A stretch of DNA of 64,000 nt from Paracoccaceae bacterium (GTDB taxonomy: Bacteria; Pseudomonadota; Alphaproteobacteria; Rhodobacterales; Rhodobacteraceae). Positions 9,062 through 18,471 of this stretch are shown piece after piece (positions within the stretch are counted from its first letter, which is position 1; each line of letters starts with the position of its first letter). A program made the translations under genes and the position numbers. The stretch spans positions 38,834-102,833 of the forward strand of contig JABSSD010000158.1 in assembly GCA_013214575.1 (NCBI GenBank), read 5' to 3'. The notes beneath the pieces were generated by a model. It ran no database searches. It had not been told where the DNA came from and was given only the letters and a program-made list of their open reading frames with translations.

Positions 9062-10402
9062 ATGTCCGGAATTCCGCACGATCATTACGAACCCAAAACC
9101 AATGGCGCAAAGTGGCTGCATAGCCGCCTGCCAATTGTTGGGTTGCTGTATGACACAATCATGATTCCCACCCCCAAGAACCTCAACTGGTGGTGGATCT
9201 GGGGCATCGTACTGGCATTCTGCCTGGTGCTGCAAATTGTCACCGGTATTATCCTGGCGATGCATTACACGCCGCATGTGGACCTGGCCTTTGCCAGCGT
9301 TGAACACATCATGCGCGACGTCAACGGCGGCTATATGCTGCGGTACCTGCACGCCAACGGCGCCTCGCTGTTCTTTGTCGCCGTCTATATCCACATCTTC
9401 CGCGGCTTGTTCTACGGCTCTTACAAGGCGCCGCGCGAAATCACCTGGATTATCGGCATGCTGATCTTCCTGATGATGATGGGCGCCGGTTTCATGGGCT
9501 ATGTTCTGCCCTGGGGTCAGATGTCCTTCTGGGGGGCCACCGTGATCACCGGCCTGTTTGGCGCGATTCCCTTTATCGGTGAAGCGCTGCAAACTTGGCT
9601 GCTGGGCGGACCTTCGGTTGGCAACGCCACGCTGAACCGCTTCTTCTCGCTGCACTATCTGCTGCCGTTCATCATTGCGGCGCTGGTCATCGTGCACATC
9701 TGGGCCTTCCACACCACGGGCAATAACAACCCAACCGGTGTTGATGTGCGCAAGGGCTCGAAAGAAGAGGTCAAGAAAGACACCCTGCCGTTCTGGCCCT
9801 ACTTCGTGATCAAGGATTTCCTCGGTCTGGCAATTGTGCTGGTGATCTTCTGGGCGATTGTTGGCTTCTTGCCAAACATGCTGGGCGAACCGGATAACTA
9901 CATCGAGGCGAACCCGCTGGTCACCCCGGCGCATATCGTTCCCGAATGGTACTTCCTGCCGTTCTACGCCATCCTGCGGGCCTTTACCGCCGAAGTCTGG
10001 GTGGTTCAGTTCACCTCCTTCATCACTGGTGGCATCATCGACGCCAAGTTCTTTGGTGTGATGGCGATGTTTGGGGCGATTGCGGTGATGGCGCTGGCGC
10101 CTTGGCTGGACACCAGCCGGGTCCGCTCGGGTCTGTACCGGCCGATGTTCAAGTGGTGGTTCCTGCTGCTGGTCATCGACTTCTTTGTCCTGACCTGGCT
10201 GGGCGCCAAACCCGCCGAGGAGCCCTATGCCTCCTTCGCACTGATCGCCTCGGCTTACTGGTTTGGCTACTTCCTGGTGATCCTGCCGCTTCTGGGTGTG
10301 ATCGAAAAACCACTGGCCACGCCTGACACCATCGAAGATGACTTCAACGCGCACTATGGCAAATCGGACGATGCTTCGACTGATGCCAAAGCGGCCGAAT
10401 AA
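9062..10402 (+). CDS. petB: Cytochrome b of the bc1 complex
   Basis: A 446-residue integral membrane protein with eight expected helices. Heme ligands H97 and H111 sit in [12 protein letters not shown] and [10 protein letters not shown]; the second pair is in the LHYLLPF and [11 protein letters not shown] segment. The Qo-site [10 protein letters not shown] motif is present near residue 294. It carries the b hemes and the quinol oxidation and quinone reduction sites. It starts 11 bases after petA and is followed by petC. Confidence 0.98.
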   Translation: MSGIPHDHYEPKTNGAKWLHSRLPIVGLLYDTIMIPTPKNLNWWWIWGIVLAFCLVLQIVTGIILAMHYTPHVDLAFASVEHIMRDVNGGYMLRYLHANGASLFFVAVYIHIFRGLFYGSYKAPREITWIIGMLIFLMMMGAGFMGYVLPWGQMSFWGATVITGLFGAIPFIGEALQTWLLGGPSVGNATLNRFFSLHYLLPFIIAALVIVHIWAFHTTGNNNPTGVDVRKGSKEEVKKDTLPFWPYFVIKDFLGLAIVLVIFWAIVGFLPNMLGEPDNYIEANPLVTPAHIVPEWYFLPFYAILRAFTAEVWVVQFTSFITGGIIDAKFFGVMAMFGAIAVMALAPWLDTSRVRSGLYRPMFKWWFLLLVIDFFVLTWLGAKPAEEPYASFALIASAYWFGYFLVILPLLGVIEKPLATPDTIEDDFNAHYGKSDDASTDAKAAE

Positions 10403-10421
10403 GAAAAGGGACCGAAAAACC

Positions 10422-11156
10422 ATGTTGAAGAAACTTGTAATCGGTGCCGCTCTTGCCTTGACTCCCGTCGCCGCACTGGCGGCGGGAGCCGAGCAGCACA
10501 TCGAAACATACGACTTCTCGTTCAACGGTGCCTTTGGCACCTATGATCAGAACCAGCTGCAACGCGGGCTGCAGATCTACACCGAGGTCTGCTCGTCCTG
10601 TCATGGGCTGAAGTTTGTGCCCCTGCGCACCCTGTCTGACGCGGGAGGCCCTGGCCTGTCGCCTGAGCAGGTGGTCGCATATGCGGCTGAAAACTTTACC
10701 GTCTATGACGCAGAGCTGGACGAGGACGTGGCCGCCAAACCGGTTGATCACTTCCCCGCCAATACTGACGCAGGCGCGCCTGATCTAAGCTTGATGGCCA
10801 AAGCACGCAAAGGCGGTCCCGATTACATCGCTTCGCTGCTGAACGGCTATACCGGTGAGGAAAAAGAAGAGGCCGGCAGTACCTACTATGAAAACACTGC
10901 CTTCCCCGGCGGTTGGATCTCAATGGCGCCGCCACTGGAAGATGACTACCTGGAGTTTGCCGACGGTCACGACACGAGCCTGCACAGCATGTCACAGGAC
11001 GTTGCAGCCTATCTGATGTGGAGCGCCGAGCCCAAAATGATGGCACGCAAACAGGTTGGATTTGTCGGTGTGCTGATGCTGACGATCCTGTCGGTTCTGT
11101 TGTACCTGACCAACAAACGCATCTGGGCGCCGATCAAGGGTCGCAAAAACAGCTAA
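10422..11156 (+). CDS. petC: Cytochrome c1
   Basis: The ATG at 10422 gives a signal peptide ([20 protein letters not shown]); an upstream in-frame extension overlapping petB is not used. The 244-residue protein contains the heme c motif CSSCH at residues 57-61, a probable Met ligand in [11 protein letters not shown], and a C-terminal membrane anchor ([19 protein letters not shown]) ending in positively charged residues. It is exported and receives electrons from the Rieske protein in the bc1 complex. A strong terminator follows. Confidence 0.97.
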   Translation: MLKKLVIGAALALTPVAALAAGAEQHIETYDFSFNGAFGTYDQNQLQRGLQIYTEVCSSCHGLKFVPLRTLSDAGGPGLSPEQVVAYAAENFTVYDAELDEDVAAKPVDHFPANTDAGAPDLSLMAKARKGGPDYIASLLNGYTGEEKEEAGSTYYENTAFPGGWISMAPPLEDDYLEFADGHDTSLHSMSQDVAAYLMWSAEPKMMARKQVGFVGVLMLTILSVLLYLTNKRIWAPIKGRKNS

Positions 11157-11178
11157 ACGTTGGTGTGATTGAAAAATG

Positions 11179-11211
11179 AAAACCCCCGTGCCCTGGCGCG
11201 GGGGTTTTTCT
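11179..11211 (+). terminator. Terminator of petABC
   Basis: AAAACCCCCG pairs with CGGGGGTTTT, and the inner TGCC/GGCG extends the stem. A T run follows directly. It lies 22 bases after the petC stop. Confidence 0.93.
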
Positions 11212-11230
11212 TTGGTGGAAAGCGGTGTTT

Positions 11231-11372
11231 GGGGGCCAGCCCCCAGCGTGCAGGCCTGCACGCTTCCCCCGGAGTAGTTTGAGCAAAAAGAAGCAGCTGG
11301 GGCGGCGCCGGGTTTCTTTTTGCTCAAACTACTCCCGCCGGAGGCATCCTGAGGCACCGGTCACGACCGGTG
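11231..11372. repeat. Cluster of four consecutive palindromes between petC and mtaB
   Basis: Four hairpins lie in series: GGGGGC-CA-GCCCCC (11231-11244), a perfect 18-base palindrome GCGTGCAGGCCTGCACGC (11246-11263), a perfect 22-bp inverted repeat with arms 11271-11292 and 11314-11335 (core TTTGAGCAAAAAG), and CACCGGTC-AC-GACCGGTG (11355-11372). No coding function is seen in this convergent junction. It looks like a composite dispersed palindromic element. Confidence 0.85.
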
Positions 11373-11423
11373 TTGAGGCAAACCGGTGCGCCGCTAGGCG
11401 CTCAATGGGATCGAGTGTGGTGT

Positions 11424-12680
11424 TCAGGCGGTCAGCTGGGTGTTGGCGGAGCCGGTGATTACGGCAGTGACAATCGCGCCTTCGCTTTGTGGCGCGGCAA
11501 ATTGCACTTCGGTGAACTGTTCGGTGCGGCCCATATGGGTGTTTTCCATCAGGATGTGATGTGTCTGGCCAATTTGCGCCTGCAGATGTTGCTGCACCTG
11601 GTCCGCGCCTGCGGCGCGCAGGCGGGCGGCGCGGGCCTTGATCACCTTGCCATTCACCTGATCCGGGATTTTGGCGGCGGGGGTGCCCTCTCGTTTGGAA
11701 TAGGGGAAAACATGCAGCCAGGTCAGTTGGCAGTCCCTCACCAGTTTCAGCGAGTTGTCAAAATGCGCTTCGGTCTCTGTGGGGAAGCCGGCGATGATAT
11801 CGGCGCCAAAGGTCATGTCCGGGCGCAGCTTTTTGGCCTCCTCCGTAAAGCGGATGGCGTCATCACGCAGATGGCGGCGTTTCATGCGTTTCAGAATCAG
11901 GTCATCGCCATGCTGCAGGCTGAGGTGCAGGTGTGGCATCAGCCGCGGTTCAGTGGCGATGGCCCGCATCAGGTTGTCGTCCACCTCGATTGAATCGATC
12001 GATGAGATCCGCAGCCGGGGCAGGTCCGGCACCAGCCGCAGGATCCGCATCACCAGATCACCAAATTTGGGCGCCGCAGGCAGATCCGCGCCCCAGGAGG
12101 TCAGGTCAACTCCGGTCAGCACCACCTCGTTATAGCCCTTATCGACCAAGCGTTTGATCTGGTCCACCACCACCCCGGCCGGAACTGAGCGCGAGTTGCC
12201 GCGGCCATAGGGGATGATGCAAAAGGTGCAGCGGTGGTCGCAGCCGTTCTGTACCTGCACATAGGCGCGGCTGCGGCTGCCGAATCCATCAATCAGATGG
12301 CCGGCGGTCTCGGTGACAGACATGATGTCATCCACCTGCAGCGCTTCGCTTTCGCCGATAAAATCGGCTGCCATACCGGTCCAGGTCTCGGGGCGCATCT
12401 TTTCGGTATTGCCGATGACGACGTCGACTTCGGCCATGGCGGCAAAGGTTTCGGGCTCTGTCTGCGCCGCGCAGCCGGTGACGATCAGCCGGGCGTCCGG
12501 GTTTTCCCGGCGCAGCTTGCGGATCTCCTGGCGCGCCTTGCGCACCGCCTCGGCGGTGACCGCACAGGTATTGACCACCACGGCGTTCTTTAGCCCGGCC
12601 TGTTGCGACAATTCTTTCATGGCTTCGGTTTCATAGGCGTTCAGCCGGCAGCCGAGGGTCGCAAATTTGGGAGTATTCAT
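11424..12680 (-). CDS. mtaB: tRNA (N6-L-threonylcarbamoyladenosine37-C2)-methylthiotransferase
   Basis: A 418-residue radical-SAM methylthiotransferase. The N-terminal UPF0004 domain has the three cluster cysteines in TLGCRLNAYE, VVNTCAVT and VTGCAAQ, and the radical-SAM cluster motif is CDHRCTFCIIPYGRG near residue 145. GFPTET and a C-terminal TRAM-like part follow. MtaB modifies t6A37 to ms2t6A37 in tRNAs reading ANN codons. The gene overlaps the dapF stop by 4 bases (ATGA), so the pair is translationally coupled. Confidence 0.94.
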   Translation of the reverse strand: MNTPKFATLGCRLNAYETEAMKELSQQAGLKNAVVVNTCAVTAEAVRKARQEIRKLRRENPDARLIVTGCAAQTEPETFAAMAEVDVVIGNTEKMRPETWTGMAADFIGESEALQVDDIMSVTETAGHLIDGFGSRSRAYVQVQNGCDHRCTFCIIPYGRGNSRSVPAGVVVDQIKRLVDKGYNEVVLTGVDLTSWGADLPAAPKFGDLVMRILRLVPDLPRLRISSIDSIEVDDNLMRAIATEPRLMPHLHLSLQHGDDLILKRMKRRHLRDDAIRFTEEAKKLRPDMTFGADIIAGFPTETEAHFDNSLKLVRDCQLTWLHVFPYSKREGTPAAKIPDQVNGKVIKARAARLRAAGADQVQQHLQAQIGQTHHILMENTHMGRTEQFTEVQFAAPQSEGAIVTAVITGSANTQLTA

Positions 12681-13510
12681 GTCAGGCCTTCCAGGAAGTC
12701 ACGGGTCAGAACGCCGCTCAGCACATGTTTGGTGGCGCCTGTCATCCAGACGCCGTCGTCGCGCCAGTCAATCCACAGGCTGCCGCCGTCCAGATCAATC
12801 TGCACCTTGCGCCCTGTCAGCCCACGACGGGCTGCCGCCACTGCCGTGGCGCAGGAGGACGAGCCTGAGGCCAGGGTGATGCCCACACCGCGCTCCCACA
12901 CCCGCATGCGCAGGTGATCGGGGGCCACTAGATGCGCCACCTGCACATTGGTGCGCTCGGGGTATAGCGGGTGATGCTCGCAGCGGCTGCCAAATTCTTC
13001 CAGCCGGACCTGCTCGGCATCCTCGACGAAAAAGGTGCAATGGGGATTGCCCATGCCGGTTGCCGTCGGAGCGCCCTCGATTGGCAGTTCCAGCGTGTCC
13101 ATCTCCTCGGCCAGCGGCACCTCGTGCCACAGCAATTGCGGCTGTCCCATGTTGACCGAGGTCAGCCCGTTGCCCGCATCGCGCGCGAACAGATCGCCGC
13201 GGTCGGTGGTCAGGTGTAGCGCGGCGGTGCCGCTCTCGTCCATCAGCCACCGGGCGATGCAGCGGGTGGCGTTGCCGCAGGCCGCCGAGGTCGAGCCGTC
13301 TGAGTTGTAAAAGGTCAGATGGGCGTCACCGGCGCCGCGTTCGATCACCGCAAGCTGATCAAAGCCAACCCCAAACCGGCGGTGGCCAATGGCCCGCGCC
13401 AGCGCAGGGGTGATCGCCACGGGATTCGCACGGGCGTCGACAACGACAAAGTCATTGCCCAATCCGTGCATCTTCATAAACGGCAGTTCGGTGATGGAAT
13501 TGGTGCTCAT
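12677..13510 (-). CDS. dapF: Diaminopimelate epimerase
   Basis: Starts at 13510 (MSTNSITELPFMKMHGLGND) or three codons earlier at 13519; the conserved FMKMHGLGNDFVVVD begins ten residues in, so either is acceptable. The 277-residue enzyme interconverts LL- and meso-diaminopimelate for lysine and peptidoglycan synthesis. The two catalytic cysteines sit in AACGNATRC and SGSSSCATAVAA, and GMGNPHCTFFV is present. It is followed directly by mtaB with a 4-base overlap. Confidence 0.96.
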   Translation of the reverse strand: MSTNSITELPFMKMHGLGNDFVVVDARANPVAITPALARAIGHRRFGVGFDQLAVIERGAGDAHLTFYNSDGSTSAACGNATRCIARWLMDESGTAALHLTTDRGDLFARDAGNGLTSVNMGQPQLLWHEVPLAEEMDTLELPIEGAPTATGMGNPHCTFFVEDAEQVRLEEFGSRCEHHPLYPERTNVQVAHLVAPDHLRMRVWERGVGITLASGSSSCATAVAAARRGLTGRKVQIDLDGGSLWIDWRDDGVWMTGATKHVLSGVLTRDFLEGLT

Positions 13511-13575
13511 GTCGGGCATATAGCCTTGCCCCCGATATGAATCCACCCTTGGCCCGAAAAAGTTGAAGAAAGCGC

Positions 13576-13604
13576 TTGACCGCTTGCCTAGCTGGCCCTA
13601 GAGA
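13576..13604 (+). promoter_or_regulatory. Probable sigma-70 promoter for tRNA-Lys
   Basis: TTGACC at 13576-13581 and TAGAGA at 13599-13604 are separated by 17 bases. The predicted start near 13611 leaves a leader of about 120 bases before the tRNA, holding nested dyads (TTGATC/GATCAA inside GCTCTT/AAGAGC, then GAAGCGATC/GATCGCTTC). Confidence 0.5.
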
Positions 13605-13729
13605 AGCGCCTATCAGGACGGTTTGAATGAGATATTTAAACTGACTTGGGAGCGAATTAAGCTCTTGATCTTCTTAGATCAATTGGCTTAAAGAGCGACA
13701 CAGAAGCGATCCGATCGCTTCGAAAAAGT

Positions 13730-13805
13730 GGGCCGTTAGCTCAGTTGGTAGAGCAACTGACTTTTAATCAGTAGGTCTCCGGTTCGAACCCGGAACGGCT
13801 CACCA
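13730..13805 (+). tRNA. tRNA-Lys (anticodon TTT)
   Basis: A complete cloverleaf: acceptor stem GGGCCGT/ACGGCTC (with one G-T pair), D arm GCTC...GAGC, anticodon stem-loop CTGACTTTTAATCAG with TTT at the anticodon, T arm CCGGTTCGAACCCGG, discriminator A and an encoded CCA. Confidence 0.98.
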
Positions 13806-13982
13806 CTTTTTCCGCCTTTGTTGAAAATCACCACTGGCGTTGCCGATGTCGGCAGCCGTGCTGTCACCCAACATTTTGGGTTGTCGGCTGGCTCCCGACC
13901 TCTGTTATGCAGATGCATGATCTGGAGACGACTGGCGCGCGCCAGCGCCGCCGCTCAATCTGATATGAGGGAGAACATAGCT

Positions 13983-14762
13983 ATGAAAATCGGGTTTATT
14001 GGCACCGGTGACATCACCGAGGCAATTGTTACCGGTCTGATTTCGACGGATTTTCCGGTCAGCGAGATCATCCTGTCAGAGCGCAGTCAGGCCAAATCGG
14101 CGCGGCTTGCGGCGGCAGATAGCCGGATCCGCGTGACCCCGGACAATCAGCAGATTGTGGATCAGGCCGATCTGCTTTTTCTGGCGGTGCGGCCTCAGGT
14201 CGCCGAAGAGGTGCTGAGGGTGCTCAAATTTCGCGACGGTCAAAAGGTCGCCAGCCTGATTGCGACCGTCACATTCGACTCACTGTTGGACTGGATTGGC
14301 GCGCCGGTCAGACTCAGCCGCTCAATCCCGCTGCCAGCGGTGGCCAGCTGCCGCGGTGTGACTGCGATCTATCCGGCGGACGAGCTGCTCGAATCATTCT
14401 ATGACGCCCTGGGTACGGTGGTGGTTGCACAATCGCTTGATGAATTTGATGCCTATGCCGCTACAAGTGCGCTGATGGGGCTGTATTTTGGCGTCATGGA
14501 GACCGCATCGGACTGGCTCTGCGCGCAAGGGACATCGCCACAGAACGCGCAGAGCTACCTGACCAAGATTTTTCTGGAGCTGTCTCGGACGGCCGACAAT
14601 GCGCCGGAGACCGGCTTTGCCAGTCTGCGCGGCAACCATTCCACCCCGGGCGGTCTGAACCAGCAGATGTTTGAGGTGTTTGCCGACTCGGGCGGCACAA
14701 AGGCCCTGACCCAGGCGCTGGAGAACGTCGCCGAACGGGTGCGCAAGGCGCGGGATGCATAG
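13983..14762 (+). CDS. Pyrroline-5-carboxylate reductase-like NAD(P)-binding protein
   Basis: The ATG at 13983 places the Rossmann motif at the very start (MKIGFIGTGDITEAIVTGL), as in ProC. The 259 residues also contain DLLFLAVRPQVAEEVL and a dimerising helical C-terminal part with the family segment THSTPGGLN-like (GNHSTPGGLNQQM). True ProC makes proline from pyrroline-5-carboxylate; related paralogues exist with unknown substrates, so the exact reaction is uncertain. It stands alone between tRNA-Lys and the opp operon. Confidence 0.8.
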   Translation: MKIGFIGTGDITEAIVTGLISTDFPVSEIILSERSQAKSARLAAADSRIRVTPDNQQIVDQADLLFLAVRPQVAEEVLRVLKFRDGQKVASLIATVTFDSLLDWIGAPVRLSRSIPLPAVASCRGVTAIYPADELLESFYDALGTVVVAQSLDEFDAYAATSALMGLYFGVMETASDWLCAQGTSPQNAQSYLTKIFLELSRTADNAPETGFASLRGNHSTPGGLNQQMFEVFADSGGTKALTQALENVAERVRKARDA

Positions 14763-14833
14763 TCCCGGCAGGGTCTGAGGCTCTACACCCTATGATTGTT
14801 CTGGATATTTGTTGTAATAAAAGTCTAAGCTTT

Positions 14834-14847
14834 TGCATATTTGTGCG
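14834..14847 (+). promoter_or_regulatory. Possible BoxR-like half-matched site before oppA
   Basis: TGCA-TATTTG-TGCG has the six-base spacing of the operators at the box locus, but its spacer lacks the TAT in the shared register. It lies 60 bases before oppA. It may be chance. Confidence 0.2.
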
Positions 14848-14907
14848 TTATGCGACCATTCCTTTGGGGCGGGTCGCATAGCTCTTGGTAAAACAGGGAG
14901 TACTACA

Positions 14908-16536
14908 ATGCATAAGCACACAGGCCTCTTAATTGCCGGCTTTCTCTCCAGTACAGTCTTCGCAGGGGCTGCTTTGGCGGCTGGGACCCATCTCCAAACC
15001 GGCGAAGCCTTGGCGGATGATCAAACCTTTACCTACCGTATTCTGGACGAGCACAGCTCGGTTGATCCGCAGGTGGTCGAAGATGTTTCGGGCGCTGAAA
15101 TTGTCCGCGACCTGTTTGAGGGCCTGATGAATCAGGACCGCGACGGCAATCTGGTGCCCGGAGTGGCCACCGGGTTCACCACCAATGACGCCAAGGATGT
15201 CTATACCTTCACCCTGAGGGACAGCGCCAAATGGTCCAACGGTGATCCGGTGCTGGCCAGTGATTTTGTCTATGCCTGGAAGCGCGCCGTCGATCCTGAG
15301 CTGTCGTCGCCCTATGCCTGGTTCATGGAGCTGATGTCGATTGAAAACGCTGCCGCCATCATTGCCGGTGAAAAGCCGCTGGATGACCTGGGGGTGAGCG
15401 CCATTGATGATCACACGCTGCAGGTGCGCCTGTCTGCGGCGCTGCCCTATTTCCCGCAGATGACCACCCATTCCACAACCTTTCCTGCACCGCAAAAGGT
15501 GATTGAGACCCATGGCAATGCCTGGACCAAGCCCGAAAATATCGTCTCCAATGGGGCCTATATACTGACCGAGCACCTGCCGCAGGAACGCTCGGTGCGG
15601 GAGCGCAACCCCCTGTACTGGGACAATGAAAACACCATCGTTGAAAAAGTGGTGGCGCTGGTGATCAACGATGAAAACGTCGCCCTGACCCGCTATATGG
15701 CCGGTGAGCTGGACCGCACCGAGGTGCCTGCAGGCCAGTTTCCGCGGCTGCAAAAGGAACATCCCGCCGAGGCGATCAGCTTCCCGCGCCTGTGCAGCTA
15801 TTACTACACCTTCAACCTATCTGAAGATGGCCCCGAGGCATTCAAGGATCCGCGGGTGCGCCAGGCGCTTTCGCTGGCGGTTGATCGCAAGATCATAACC
15901 GAAAAAATCCTCGCTGGCGGTCAGCCCGAAGCCTATACTTTTGCCCCCGAGGCCACCGCAGGTTTCACCGTGCCGGAGGTCGAAATGTCTGCCATGACCC
16001 AGTCTGAGCGGGACTCGCTGGCCAAGGAACTGCTGGCCGAGGCAGGCTATGGGCCGGATAATCCACTGAGCTTCAACATGATCTACAACACCTCCGAATC
16101 GCACAAGAAGATCGCGGTGGCGCTGGGGCAGATGTGGAAGCAGAAACTGGGGGTGCAAACCGATCTGGGTAATCTGGAATGGAAGGTGTTCCTGGAAACC
16201 CGTGGCAATCAGGACTTTGATCTGGCGCGCGGTGCTTGGTGTGGCGACTACAACGAGGCCTCGACCTTCCTCGATTTGCTGCAATCCAATTCGGGCTACA
16301 ATGACGGGAAGTACCAGAATGACCGCGTCGACGCGCTGCTGGCGGCGGCCAAGATCTCGGACAATACCACCAAGCTGTATACCGAGGTTGAACAGATCCT
16401 GGCGCAGGAATCGCCCATTATCCCGATCTATCACTATGCGGGGGTCTATATGATGGACAGCGATGTCGGCAATTGGCCAGTCGATAACGTCGAACAGAAC
16501 TGGTACTCTAAGAACCTCTATAAAATCGCCGAGTGA
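14908..16536 (+). CDS. oppA: Oligopeptide ABC transporter, periplasmic binding protein
   Basis: The ATG at 14908 follows GGGAG and gives a signal peptide (MHKHTGLLIAGFLSSTVFAG). The 542-residue length and sequence match enterobacterial OppA/MppA: TFTYRILDEHSSVDPQ, a GLMNQDRDGNLVPGVA segment, and the SBP_bac_5 domain over the whole chain with YYYTFNLSEDGPEAFKD in the peptide-binding middle. It would capture short peptides in the periplasm. A weak hairpin separates it from oppB. Confidence 0.93.
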   Translation: MHKHTGLLIAGFLSSTVFAGAALAAGTHLQTGEALADDQTFTYRILDEHSSVDPQVVEDVSGAEIVRDLFEGLMNQDRDGNLVPGVATGFTTNDAKDVYTFTLRDSAKWSNGDPVLASDFVYAWKRAVDPELSSPYAWFMELMSIENAAAIIAGEKPLDDLGVSAIDDHTLQVRLSAALPYFPQMTTHSTTFPAPQKVIETHGNAWTKPENIVSNGAYILTEHLPQERSVRERNPLYWDNENTIVEKVVALVINDENVALTRYMAGELDRTEVPAGQFPRLQKEHPAEAISFPRLCSYYYTFNLSEDGPEAFKDPRVRQALSLAVDRKIITEKILAGGQPEAYTFAPEATAGFTVPEVEMSAMTQSERDSLAKELLAEAGYGPDNPLSFNMIYNTSESHKKIAVALGQMWKQKLGVQTDLGNLEWKVFLETRGNQDFDLARGAWCGDYNEASTFLDLLQSNSGYNDGKYQNDRVDALLAAAKISDNTTKLYTEVEQILAQESPIIPIYHYAGVYMMDSDVGNWPVDNVEQNWYSKNLYKIAE

Positions 16537-16554
16537 TCGCATGCCCTTATAACA

Positions 16555-16580
16555 CCGCCCGGTCCCTAATCTGGGGGCGG
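16555..16580 (+). terminator. Intercistronic hairpin between oppA and oppB
   Basis: CCGCCC at 16555-16560 pairs with GGGCGG at 16575-16580 in the 70-base gap. No T run follows. Such hairpins after binding-protein genes often protect the upstream message and lower expression of the permease genes. Confidence 0.4.
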
Positions 16581-16606
16581 GGCAACTGTTCAGGCTGAGG
16601 TTTCGA

Positions 16607-17530
16607 ATGATTGCCTATATTATCCGGCGACTGCTTGCCGCCATTCCGACCATCCTGGTGCTGATCGTGGCCTCCTTTTTCCTGATGCGTTTTGCGCCCG
16701 GCGGGCCGTTTACCTCGGAGCGCCCGCTGCCGCCCCAGGTGCTCGCCAATATCGAGGCCCGTTATGGGCTGGATCAGCCGCTGTGGAAGCAGCTGTATGA
16801 TTACCTGTTCAACATCATCTTTCATTTCGACTTTGGCCCCTCGTTCAAATTCAAAGACCGTGACGTCAACGATATCATCGCCCAGGGCTTTCCGATCTCG
16901 TTCACCTATGGCGCGCTCTCCTTTCTGGTGGCGACAGTGGTTGGGGTCTCACTCGGCATCGCCGCTGCCATCCGCCACAACACTTGGGTCGACTATTTCG
17001 CCGTCGGTCTTGGCATCGCCGCGCAGGCGCTGCCGAATTTCATCATGGGGCCGATTCTGATCCTGACCTTCACCCTGTGGCTGGGCCTGTTGCCCGGTGG
17101 CGGCTGGCATGGGGGGCAGTGGCAATATCTGATCATGCCGGTGATCGCCCTGTCGACCTCTTATATGGGCTCCATTGCCCGTATCACCCGCAGTTCCATG
17201 CTTGAGGTGCTGAATTCCAACTTCATCCGCACCGCCCATGCCAAGGGGCTGCCCACCCGGACGGTGATCTGGCGGCACGCGCTGAAACCCACGCTGCTGC
17301 CGGTGGTGTCTTACCTTGGGCCGGTGTTTGTCTACGTGCTGACCGGCTCGGTCTTTGTCGATATGTATTTCTCCACCGGCGGTCTGGGGCAGGCCTATGG
17401 CGGCTCGGCGCTGTCGCGCGACTATGCGGTGCTGCTGGGGGTGACGATCCTCTATGGCATCCTGACCGTTGCGGTGAACCTGCTGACCGATCTGGCCTAT
17501 GCCTGGTTTGATCCCAAGATCCGGTTTTAG
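16607..17530 (+). CDS. oppB: Oligopeptide ABC transporter, permease OppB
   Basis: A 307-residue permease with six hydrophobic helices. It begins MIAYIIRRLLAAIPTI, the usual OppB N-terminus, followed by FAPGGPF and the coupling EAA motif near RTAHAKGLPTRTVIWRHALK around residues 205-225. A GAGG stretch precedes the start. It pairs with OppC to form the channel for peptides delivered by OppA. Confidence 0.95.
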   Translation: MIAYIIRRLLAAIPTILVLIVASFFLMRFAPGGPFTSERPLPPQVLANIEARYGLDQPLWKQLYDYLFNIIFHFDFGPSFKFKDRDVNDIIAQGFPISFTYGALSFLVATVVGVSLGIAAAIRHNTWVDYFAVGLGIAAQALPNFIMGPILILTFTLWLGLLPGGGWHGGQWQYLIMPVIALSTSYMGSIARITRSSMLEVLNSNFIRTAHAKGLPTRTVIWRHALKPTLLPVVSYLGPVFVYVLTGSVFVDMYFSTGGLGQAYGGSALSRDYAVLLGVTILYGILTVAVNLLTDLAYAWFDPKIRF

Positions 17531-17539
17531 GGGCGCGCC

Positions 17540-18469
17540 ATGTTTGCAAAATCATCAAAAGCCGCCCAGATCGCCGAGGAGGTCACCGATTTCACCGCTG
17601 TTCAGGGCCGCTCTCTGTGGCAGGACGCACGGGCGCGGTTTGTGCAGAACCGCGCCGCCCGCGCCTGTGTGCTGGTGCTGGCGCTGATCGTTGCCTTCAC
17701 CATATTCGGCCCGCTGTTCGCGCAGTGGAACAACGAAGAGATCGACTGGGACATCATCGGCAATGTGGCGGCGCAGGGCATGCCGTCGCTGGCCACAGGT
17801 CACTATTTTGGCGTCGATGATCTGGGCCGTGATCTGTATAGCCGGGTCATTCAGGCCACCACCACCTCGTTGCTGGTGGGGTTGATCGGCGCCTCGATGG
17901 CGCTGTTTGTCGGCACCATATACGGGATTATTTCCGGCTTTGTCGGCGGCCGCACCGACAGCATCATGATGCGCATCGTCGATATCCTGATGGCGATCCC
18001 CGCGACTCTGGTGATCATCCTGCTGCTGGTGGTCGCCGGCCGGTCCTTCTTCAAGCTGTTCATCGCCCTTGGCGCGGTCAGTTGGCTGAGCATGTCGCGG
18101 ATTGTGCGCGGCCAGACCCTGGCCCTGAAACACCGCGAGTTCATCGAGGCGGCGCGCGCGGCCGGGGTCAGTGAGATCACCATCATGCACCGCCATATCC
18201 TGCCTAACCTGCTGGGGGTGGTTGTTGTCTATGCCTCGCTGATGGTGCCGGAAATGATCCTGGCTGAAAGCTTCATTTCCTTTCTCGGGTTGGGGGTGTC
18301 GGAGCCCTATACCTCGCTGGGCAGCCTGATCTCGGAAGGCGCCGGTACCATGGCCTATGGCACCCTCTGGCAGCTGGCTATCCCACTGTTTTTCTATGTT
18401 GCCATCATCATCACCATGTTCTTCATCGGTGATGGGCTGCGCGACGCGCTTGACCCCAAGGACCGCTGA
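17540..18469 (+). CDS. oppC: Oligopeptide ABC transporter, permease OppC
   Basis: A 309-residue permease with the OppC-type cytoplasmic N-terminus (SLWQDARARFVQNRAA) before the first helix and the DDLGRDLYSRV motif near residue 95. The coupling segment is EFIEAARAAGVSEITIMHRH around residues 203-222. Six helices in all. It starts 9 bases after oppB and ends 2 bases before the ATPase gene. Confidence 0.95.
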   Translation: MFAKSSKAAQIAEEVTDFTAVQGRSLWQDARARFVQNRAARACVLVLALIVAFTIFGPLFAQWNNEEIDWDIIGNVAAQGMPSLATGHYFGVDDLGRDLYSRVIQATTTSLLVGLIGASMALFVGTIYGIISGFVGGRTDSIMMRIVDILMAIPATLVIILLLVVAGRSFFKLFIALGAVSWLSMSRIVRGQTLALKHREFIEAARAAGVSEITIMHRHILPNLLGVVVVYASLMVPEMILAESFISFLGLGVSEPYTSLGSLISEGAGTMAYGTLWQLAIPLFFYVAIIITMFFIGDGLRDALDPKDR

Positions 18470-18471
18470 CC

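Noticed and set aside
8951..10540. A 529-codon reverse frame antisense to petB
   Set aside because: Cytochrome b is unambiguous on the forward strand; the antisense product is His/Gln/Arg-rich shadow sequence.
11231..11372. CRISPR array
   Set aside because: The dyads differ in sequence and there are no equal spacers between identical repeats; no cas genes are near.
13640..13690. FNR-like dyad TTGATC...GATCAA before tRNA-Lys
   Set aside because: FNR sites need TTGAT-N4-ATCAA; here the spacing is eight bases, so it is better read as a hairpin in the leader.
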